From: Desulfobacteraceae bacterium
GTDB lineage: Bacteria; Desulfobacterota; DSM-4660; Desulfatiglandales; Desulfatiglandaceae
DNA length: 5,401 nt
Assembly (NCBI GenBank): GCA_030612945.1
Contig: JAUWMY010000216.1
Location: 1-5,401, forward strand
Direction: 5' to 3'
The position numbers and the translations under genes are program-made. The notes under the pieces are model-generated. The model ran no database searches, was not told the DNA's origin, and saw only the letters and a program-made list of their open reading frames with translations. Each line of letters begins with the position of its first letter. Within the stretch, counting starts at the first letter, position 1. Positions 1 through 4,420 of the stretch are shown here, piece by piece.

Positions 1-1
1 T

Positions 2-202
2 ATTGATCAAAAGACGCTAAAGCTAAAAATTCCTCCTGGAACGCAAAATAATGCCAAATTCAGATTAAAGGGCTACGGCCTTCCCCATATGAAGGGCGGT
101 GGGAAGGGAGAAGCCTATGCGGAAATCAGTATCGAAGTGCCCATCAAGCTTAACAAGAAGCAAGAATCACTTGTGAAATCACTGAAAGAGGCTGGTCTAT
201 AA
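2..202 (+). CDS. DnaJ/CbpA-type co-chaperone, C-terminal fragment
   Basis: The gene is cut by the left edge; 66 C-terminal residues and the TAA stop are visible in the frame starting at base 2. The fragment reads LKLKIPPGTQNNAKFRLKGY, then GLP, a glycine-rich turn (MKGGGKGEAYAEI) and the VPIKLNKKQESL ending. This is the typical second half of the DnaJ C-terminal substrate-binding beta domain (CTD-II): the IPPGT.....RL.G.G.P block, then a strand of the type (D/E)xYxxxxVxxP, then a helix beginning with the K+Q segment. In the known family this domain binds unfolded clients and delivers them to DnaK in the cytoplasm. There is no long dimerisation tail after the domain, which fits CbpA-like or short DnaJ proteins. 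The J domain, and any zinc-finger or G/F region, lie outside the window, so canonical DnaJ and CbpA cannot be told apart. Family assignment is firm; the subtype is not. Confidence 0.9.
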   Translation: MDQKTLKLKIPPGTQNNAKFRLKGYGLPHMKGGGKGEAYAEISIEVPIKLNKKQESLVKSLKEAGL

Positions 203-204
203 AA

Positions 205-248
205 AAAGTGAACTAAAGTGCCTAAAGTGATCTAAAGTGACTAAAGTT
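205..248 (+). repeat. short CTAAAGTG repeat array
   Basis: CTAAAGTG occurs at 213-220, 222-229 and 232-239. A last copy, CTAAAGTT, is at 241-248, and a partial AAAGTG at 205-210 precedes them. Start-to-start spacing is 9, 10 and 9 bases, so the units are nearly but not perfectly tandem, with 1-2 variable bases between them. The array begins three bases after the DnaJ stop codon. The spacing is close to one helical turn, so an operator for a multimeric protein is possible. A simple dispersed intergenic repeat is the more modest reading. I have an unverified recollection of similar ACTAAAGTG strings between genes in Desulfobacterota. Confidence 0.75.
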
Positions 249-419
249 AAAGGTGTTGTTTGACGTTTTAAAATAGTAAACGGTTGCAGAACAAGGTATT
301 TGTCGAGCAACCTGCTTGCGTAAATCGAGACAGACAAACCGGGCAGAATTTTTGACTTTCTGTTGCGAGTGTCTCCTAAAGAAAAAGCACCAATCAAATG
401 TATTCGCTCAATATCCTGT

Positions 420-457
420 GGATAAAACCCTTACGGGTAAACTCCGGGTAAGGAATT
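420..457 (+). repeat. bipartite intergenic motif, copy 1
   Basis: GGATAAAACCC (420-430) is followed after 18 bases by TAAGGAATT (449-457). The same two words recur in the same order at 2592-2614, where they are 3 bases apart. The extra bases in this copy contain CGGGTAA twice (434-440 and 445-451), so an internal duplication may explain the longer spacing. This copy lies about 90-130 bases upstream of the PP-loop gene. Its function is unknown. Confidence 0.45.
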
Positions 458-489
458 TAGGCGTAAGCCTTTTATGCTGATCCAGCATA
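427..489 (+). promoter_or_regulatory. possible structured leader upstream of PP-loop gene
   Basis: Three small stems follow one another. CCTTAC (429-434) can pair with GTAAGG (448-453); a competing ACCC/GGGT stem is at 427-438. AGGC (459-462) pairs with GCCT (467-470) around a GTAA tetraloop of the GNRA type. TATGCTG (473-479) pairs with CAGCATA (483-489) around a 3-base loop. The last stem ends 58 bases before the start codon at 548. None is followed by a T run, so none looks like a terminator. No known riboswitch is recognised. If transcribed, the region could be a folded 5' untranslated leader, but stems this short can arise by chance. Confidence 0.3.
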
Positions 490-547
490 TTGAGCTGTTA
501 CAATCAAACAAAAAAACAAATTCAACCAATAAACAGAATTTTTTAAC

Positions 548-1519
548 ATGAAAGCCCTATGCGTTTTTTCAGGGGGCCTGGACAGTATGCTGGCCGCAGA
601 ACTAATAAGGGCCCAGGGCATTAACGTCCTGGGCCTTTTTTTTGAGACCCCTTTTTTTACATCTGAAAAGGCCAGAGAATCTGCCCAATCAATGGGTCTT
701 CCTTTTAAGGTAGTAGACATCACAAAACGTCACTTGGACGTGGTCAAAAGCCCTAAGCACGGTTATGGCGGCAATATGAATCCATGCATCGACTGTCATG
801 CCCTCATGTTCAAAATTACTGGAGAAATGCTCGAAAAGGAAGGGGCAGATTTTGTGTTGACAGGGGAAGTTCTGGGACAAAGGCCCATGTCCCAAAACAA
901 GAAATCACTCACTCTGATTGCCTCCGAAAGCGGCCTTGACGGCCTCCTTTTGAGACCTCTTTCAGCCAAACGGCTACCTGTAACCATACCCGAAGAGAAG
1001 GGATGGGTAAAAAGGGAACTATTAATGGGCTTTCAGGGGCGTTCGAGGAAACCTCAGATGGAACTGGCTCAAGCCCTGAATATAAAAGGCTATCCTGCTC
1101 CAGCAGGTGGTTGTCTGCTAACAGAGAAAGTCTTTTCACGACGGCTGAGGGATCTGTTTTCCTCCAGAAGTGATCCGGATCTAAGAGAGATCGAGCTCCT
1201 GAAAGTAGGCAGGCATTTTAGAATTTCTCCCCATACGAAACTTGTGGTGGGTAGAAATAAAAGCGAGAACGAAGAAATCCACGCGCTGATCGGAAAGGAA
1301 GATCTCGTGCTTACATCAGCATCAGTCCCTGGCCCCACTGTGCTGTTTTTAGGTGGTTTTTCTGATTCAGCGCTTGAACTTGCGGCAGCCATTACAGTTG
1401 CATACAGTGACGCGGAAGATAATGATACAATACCCGTGAGGGTCGTAGGAGGCTCCGAAGACAGGATGTTAATGACGGAAGTGCATGAAAAGGGAGAGTT
1501 TAAGCGGTATATGATCTAA
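548..1519 (+). CDS. PP-loop tRNA thiouridine synthase-like protein with NFACT-R-like C-terminus
   Basis: This cytoplasmic protein of 323 residues has two parts. Residues 1 to about 195 form a PP-loop ATP pyrophosphatase domain with an N-terminal SGGLDS loop (8-13), as in MnmA, ThiI and TtuA, which adenylate a uridine and then exchange oxygen for sulfur. Three cysteines stand out: C80 and C83 in NPCIDCH, and C189 in PAGGCLLT. That spacing resembles the CxxC plus C set that holds a [4Fe-4S] cluster in iron-sulfur tRNA thiolases. Residues of about 205-300 (VGRHFRISPHTKLVVGRN, then PGPTVLF and the LELAAAITVAYSDA helix) resemble the NFACT-R RNA-binding domain known to be fused to ThiI-like enzymes. 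There is no THUMP or rhodanese domain. I chose ATG 548 because the PP-loop begins at residue 8; no Shine-Dalgarno sequence is visible, only an AT-rich stretch. The likely substrate is tRNA uridine, but the exact position (U8, U34 or other) cannot be read from the sequence. A terminator-like hairpin lies inside codons 20-32. Confidence 0.85.
   Translation: MKALCVFSGGLDSMLAAELIRAQGINVLGLFFETPFFTSEKARESAQSMGLPFKVVDITKRHLDVVKSPKHGYGGNMNPCIDCHALMFKITGEMLEKEGADFVLTGEVLGQRPMSQNKKSLTLIASESGLDGLLLRPLSAKRLPVTIPEEKGWVKRELLMGFQGRSRKPQMELAQALNIKGYPAPAGGCLLTEKVFSRRLRDLFSSRSDPDLREIELLKVGRHFRISPHTKLVVGRNKSENEEIHALIGKEDLVLTSASVPGPTVLFLGGFSDSALELAAAITVAYSDAEDNDTIPVRVVGGSEDRMLMTEVHEKGEFKRYMI
607..643 (+). terminator. 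intrinsic-terminator-like hairpin inside coding sequence
   Basis: GGCCCAGG (610-617) pairs perfectly with CCTGGGCC (628-635). The stem extends inward by a G-T(U) pair (618/627) and a C-G pair (619/626), leaving a 6-base loop (620-625), and outward by a G-U and two A-T pairs. It is followed at once by eight T residues (636-643). Stem, loop and T tract match a textbook Rho-independent terminator reading in + orientation, yet it sits about 60 bases inside the PP-loop gene, encoding roughly residues 20-32. A translating ribosome should prevent it from folding, so it would act only on poorly translated transcripts. It may also be a codon-use accident. Confidence 0.5.
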
Positions 1520-1533
1520 GGGCTTTATTTGAA

Positions 1534-2412
1534 TCAAGGATCAAGGCGCAAGAGTTTTTCCAGGAAAGATTTTCGCTGTACTGCTTCCAGTTCCTTAAGT
1601 TTTTCCTTTAATGCTTTTTCCTCTATGTCCACCTCAATCAGGGTATTTAGTTGATCCTGACCAAGCGTATGAGCCTTTAAACTTAAATCCAAAAGCCTTA
1701 TTTCCTCTTGCCGACTCATTTCATCCTTCCGGGCACTCTCAATTTTTTCTTTGAGCGGCTTGAGTTCTGCCTTGATCCGAACAAGGTCAGCCTGTTTTTC
1801 TAAAATCAGCGCTCTACTCTGCTCAACCCTTTCAAGCGGAACTTTTTCCGTTTCCATAGTGACTATCAGATACAGGAATATCATAAGGCAGACAATGACA
1901 AACAGGGCAGATATTCTAAGTGTGAACTTGGATGTGAAGGCGAGTGATCGAATGATGAATTTGAAGCGACCGAGGAAACCCAAAGCAGAATCAGTCGTGG
2001 TATAGGAAACAGATCTCCCTTCTATCCTTTCTTTTAGTGTATTAATCTCACCCATCAATGCTTTTACTCCTTCATCGAGTTCCTTGCCCAGCTCCCCATG
2101 GGTACATTTCTGCCTGGTGCCGTCGCTCGCCTTTTGTAAACGCCCTGCAAAACGGGCAACGCGGTCCATGGGCTTTTTCAAATCCACTTCAGCAATGGGT
2201 TTGCCCACAAACTGCTTTTTGAGATCCTCAACGTGGTTTTCTACAACTTCGATGTTTTTCTCTATGTCAGCTCCGATTTTTTTCAAAAAAGGATCTTCAC
2301 ATAGGTACTCGGTGGCCACGCTCAACATCACGGCGCTATCCTTGATCTCCTTTAGCGCTTTTTCAGAATCCTGGTCTATTTGCTTTTCTCTATCAATGAT
2401 TTCTGTATCCAT
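1534..2412 (-). CDS. single-pass membrane protein with coiled coil, function unknown
   Basis: I do not recognise a family for this 292-residue protein. Residues 1-130 are highly charged and probably helical, rich in Lys, Glu and Asp. One hydrophobic segment at about 167-185 (ISALFVIVCLMIFLYLIVT) is a convincing transmembrane helix. It is preceded by a basic stretch (KF, R, SKFTLR at 149-166), so the positive-inside rule places the N-terminal half in the cytoplasm and the C-terminal half outside. Residues of about 187-240 and 257-285 are Leu/Lys/Glu heptad-like and predict coiled coil. No signal peptide, enzyme motif or metal-binding motif is seen. Its stop lies 14 bp from that of the PP-loop gene on the opposite strand, so the two converge and need not be related. 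ATG 2412 is the first start in the frame, but no Shine-Dalgarno sequence is visible before it. It might be a scaffold or envelope-associated protein; that is only a guess. Confidence 0.75.
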   Translation of the reverse strand: MDTEIIDREKQIDQDSEKALKEIKDSAVMLSVATEYLCEDPFLKKIGADIEKNIEVVENHVEDLKKQFVGKPIAEVDLKKPMDRVARFAGRLQKASDGTRQKCTHGELGKELDEGVKALMGEINTLKERIEGRSVSYTTTDSALGFLGRFKFIIRSLAFTSKFTLRISALFVIVCLMIFLYLIVTMETEKVPLERVEQSRALILEKQADLVRIKAELKPLKEKIESARKDEMSRQEEIRLLDLSLKAHTLGQDQLNTLIEVDIEEKALKEKLKELEAVQRKSFLEKLLRLDP

Positions 2413-2470
2413 ATTCTAAGGTAATCCGAAAAAATCTCACTTGCTGCTGAACCTTTTTCTTGTTTACTAT

Positions 2471-2826
2471 TCAGGTATCTCTTTTTTAGACAGGATAACA
2501 GGATAAACAGGAATCTGTTTTTAAGTCACAAGCAAGACCTTATTGTAATAATCCTGTAAATCAAATAAGATATCCTCGTAATATACCTTAAGGATAAAAC
2601 CCCAATAAGGAATTAAGATAATCTCTTTGGGTCTTTCTTAAATGTGAAATGAGTATTTAAAAACTTCAAATCAATCGGGGGCCAAGTTTAACCAAACTCT
2701 AATAGAAAGACTTAACTCAATCACTTACCCATATAGCAAGGAACGGCCAATTAGGATACTTAAAAGATTTACAAGAATTAAAAAAAAATCAAGTCAATCC
2801 TGTTATCTTGTCAAATAAATACCTGA
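2471..2826. repeat. imperfect palindromic, MITE-like element
   Basis: Several blocks on the left recur as reverse complements on the right in mirrored order. TCAGGTAT (2471-2478) matches ATACCTGA (2819-2826). The 16-mer at 2489-2504, containing GATAACAGGAT, matches 2797-2812 at 15 of 16 bases. TGTAAATC (2555-2562) matches GATTTACA (2766-2773). TATCCT (2571-2576) is near AGGATA (2753-2758). GTCTTTCT (2631-2638) matches AGAAAGAC (2704-2711). The halves are therefore collinear and inverted over about 356 bp. TTACT occurs just outside both ends (2464-2468 and 2828-2832) and could be a target duplication. ACAGGA is repeated three times on the left (2490, 2498, 2507). The element has no coding capacity. 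It could be a non-autonomous mobile element or a long hairpin in RNA. Confidence 0.6.
2592..2614 (+). repeat. bipartite intergenic motif, copy 2
   Basis: GGATAAAACCC (2592-2602) and TAAGGAATT (2606-2614) repeat the pair found at 420-457, in the same orientation and order but only 3 bases apart. This copy is inside the palindromic element, in its less symmetrical central part. ATATCCT also occurs a short way upstream of both copies (411-417 and 2570-2576). The function is unknown. A shared repeat family, of which both gaps hold remnants, would explain it. Confidence 0.45.
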
Positions 2827-2895
2827 GTTACTTTTCTTGTTGATTTAGAAATTATCTTTAATTTAACACATTATTTCAAAAAATCCAAGTCATCA

Positions 2896-4386
2896 TTAAT
2901 TCAAAACTTCCTTCCATCGCCTTAAAAGTGCTTCCGTGGATAAAGTGCCAAGGCCATTTGTCTTCATAAATTGAAAAACATCATGACGATTCCCCTGATT
3001 CCACCATTTCTTAAGAATATCACCAGTTTCAGGGCGAAACATCCAGCGGGTTCCCAAAAGTCCCCTCAGGTGCTCTTCCATAATAGCCTCTGCCAGCCAT
3101 CCCAGAACATAGTCCAGGCTGTAGAACTCAGGGGCCAGATCAAAAAGGTGGCTTTCTGGTTGGTAGTAAAAGCCGGTATGGCGGACCATTAATTCTGCAT
3201 AGGGTTCACCATTTGAAAGATCGCCGCTCGAAAACATCTCATACTCTGCCAGAAACTTTGCAGCGTATCGCCTAAACACGGAAAGATCCTTTAGTGTCTT
3301 ATAATAAGATAATTTTTCTGAATCCGGTGGTTTCAGTCCAAGGTAATTCCCCAAAAAAGGCATGGATAAGGTTATATTCTGCAAAAGAAAGGCAAAAGAC
3401 TCAGATAAGCTGTGAGAAGTAGCCATATCCCGGTCGACAATGGATAGATCGGGTGACGTGAAAACTGCTGAAAGGCCATGACCAAGTTCATGCCAGAGGG
3501 TTTCCAGGTCAATCCATCCTCCTTCTGGTTTCATCAGGATATAAGCCTCTTCTGGCACCTCAAGAATAAAGCACATGGCCTGCGCGCTCTTTCCTTCTTC
3601 CCGTCCCAGCTCCAGATTAAGACCGGGCGTATGCCCAATATCTATCCCCCAGTAGTGAAAAAAACCGGTTAATTCTTCAATGGGTTTCTGAGGAAAAAGT
3701 CCGTCAAATTCCCCGAAGCCGAGGAGAAAAATGGAGTCAAACCTGGAAAGTGCACTTAAAGGCAAGTTAAACTGCTGATGGGACCACCGTTCCATTGCAG
3801 AAAAATATAGATCATCGGTCTCTGTAAGGAGGTTCTTGAGGGTATTATAGTAGCCGTGGTAATCAATCCCTTTTTTCTTATGGCAGTAATCCAGATAATT
3901 TTCATAGCCCAGGTCTTTATTGAGGATTTCCAGCAGGATGGTCCAGTAATTAAGAACAAATGGCTTCAGGAATTTACACAGAGGACCGGTCTCTTTTGCA
4001 AGGAGTCCTCTTTCTTCGTATGTACTGGATTTCTGGCACCACGGGATAATATCTCGAAAGCGGATCTTCTTGTCCTTAACGTGTGCTTTTGCCCCTTTCA
4101 TCCAGGACCGCATCTCGTTCTCATGGGGCAGCAGTACTGACTGCAGGTAATGGTCAATCAGGGCATGTCTGAGGCGTTTTCTTGCAACCTTGTCCTCCAG
4201 CTCATCAATGTGCGCCAAAGTCTTGAGGTTTATGAAACCTTCATATCCTTCATAGATCCTGTAGGCCTCAAAAGGGGCTTTATCCCCTTTCCACAAGGCA
4301 AGGGCTTCAAAATTCCACCGGTAATTCAGATGGTGAAGGGTATTTTCGATCTCTGTTAAGCTCAGCGCCCCTTTCAAAGAAGTCAC
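2896..4386 (-). CDS. M3-like zinc metallopeptidase
   Basis: This 496-residue protein carries a gluzincin zinc site. H299-E300-L301-G302-H303 sits in the context LETLWHELGHGL, and E329 in SLSESFAFLL is the likely third zinc ligand, 26 residues after the second histidine. In the M3 family (oligoendopeptidase F, thimet oligopeptidase) these residues hold zinc and activate water to cut short peptides. The TLxHExGH context and the mostly helical flanks fit M3 well. The C-terminal part, with HTGFYY (403-408) and YSLDYVLGWLAEAI (422-435), also resembles the helical end of M3-like peptidases. There is no signal peptide, so the protein is probably cytoplasmic. At 496 residues it is shorter than typical M3 enzymes (about 550-700), and the residue equivalent to the last His of HEFGHxxH is Ser. 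The listed start is GTG at 4386; TTG at 4377 has a better ribosome-binding site. It lies 34 bp after the oxidoreductase gene and is probably cotranscribed with it. The substrate is unknown. Confidence 0.82.
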   Translation of the reverse strand: MTSLKGALSLTEIENTLHHLNYRWNFEALALWKGDKAPFEAYRIYEGYEGFINLKTLAHIDELEDKVARKRLRHALIDHYLQSVLLPHENEMRSWMKGAKAHVKDKKIRFRDIIPWCQKSSTYEERGLLAKETGPLCKFLKPFVLNYWTILLEILNKDLGYENYLDYCHKKKGIDYHGYYNTLKNLLTETDDLYFSAMERWSHQQFNLPLSALSRFDSIFLLGFGEFDGLFPQKPIEELTGFFHYWGIDIGHTPGLNLELGREEGKSAQAMCFILEVPEEAYILMKPEGGWIDLETLWHELGHGLSAVFTSPDLSIVDRDMATSHSLSESFAFLLQNITLSMPFLGNYLGLKPPDSEKLSYYKTLKDLSVFRRYAAKFLAEYEMFSSGDLSNGEPYAELMVRHTGFYYQPESHLFDLAPEFYSLDYVLGWLAEAIMEEHLRGLLGTRWMFRPETGDILKKWWNQGNRHDVFQFMKTNGLGTLSTEALLRRWKEVLN

Positions 4387-4388
4387 CT
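4383..4388 (-). promoter_or_regulatory. Shine-Dalgarno-like site favouring a TTG start for the peptidase
   Basis: On the - strand AGGTGA lies at 4388-4383 and is followed after five bases by TTG (4377-4375), codon 4 of the frame opened by GTG at 4386. The GTG itself overlaps this site and has only GCATTTTCA-like sequence before it. An in-frame TAA lies less than 30 bases upstream of the GTG, and no ATG occurs before residue 92, so the start must be one of these two. The TTG choice gives 493 residues and loses nothing conserved. Confidence 0.45.
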
Positions 4389-4420
4389 GAAAATGCTTTG
4401 TTTATAGCCCTCATTGGTAC

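Larger units (their letters stand above)
203..547. other. 345-bp intergenic region, no convincing gene
   Basis: This gap separates the DnaJ-like gene from the PP-loop gene. It holds the CTAAAGTG array at its left end. A possible 6-bp stem, GGTTGC (282-287) with GCAACC (307-312), has a 19-nt loop. A cluster of small hairpins lies at 427-489, and an A-rich stretch just precedes the start codon at 548. A - strand open frame of 66 codons (197-397) shows no recognisable domain and overlaps the repeat array, so I do not call it a gene. No intrinsic terminator follows the DnaJ stop, and I find no promoter good enough to report. The region could be a decayed repeat element plus the leader of the downstream gene. 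Confidence 0.6.
2413..2895. other. 483-bp AT-rich intergenic region
   Basis: The region lies between the start of the coiled-coil membrane gene and the end of the metallopeptidase gene, both on the - strand. It is very AT-rich, with roughly 20-30% G+C in the lines I counted. No open frame with coding character is seen on either strand. Nearly all of it from 2471 to 2826 is taken up by an imperfect palindrome, described separately. I see no clear intrinsic terminator for the peptidase gene and no confident promoter for the membrane protein gene, although one must presumably lie here if that gene has its own transcript. Confidence 0.7.

Noticed and set aside
205..248. The CTAAAGTG units as a CRISPR array
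   Set aside because: The units are only 8 bases long with 1-2 base linkers; there are no spacers and no cas genes in the window.
352..381. TTGACT (352-357) as a -35 box for the PP-loop gene
   Set aside because: The hexamer 18 bases downstream, CTAAAG, is a poor match to TATAAT, so no promoter can be supported.
197..397. A - strand open frame of 66 codons in the first intergenic region
   Set aside because: It overlaps the CTAAAGTG array and the DnaJ stop, has no recognisable domain and no ribosome-binding site, and its composition looks like read-through of non-coding DNA.
1090..1392. A - strand open frame of 100 codons inside the PP-loop gene
   Set aside because: It lies wholly antisense to a gene with clear family motifs, and its serine-rich translation is typical of an antisense shadow.
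1520..1560. A bidirectional terminator between the convergent genes
   Set aside because: The 14-bp gap and its flanks contain only a 4-bp TTGA/TCAA pairing and no T or A run typical of an intrinsic terminator.
2084..2419. A + strand open frame of 111 codons antisense to the membrane protein gene
   Set aside because: The - strand frame gives a coherent charged, transmembrane and coiled-coil protein; the + frame gives a Ser/Phe-rich shadow with no domain.
2685..2698. AGTTT/AAACT hairpin with AACC loop as a terminator
   Set aside because: The stem is only 5 bp, AT-rich and not followed by a T run; it is better viewed as a detail of the palindromic element.
3856..4140. A + strand open frame antisense to the metallopeptidase
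   Set aside because: It is antisense to well-supported coding sequence, with no start signal and no recognisable motif.
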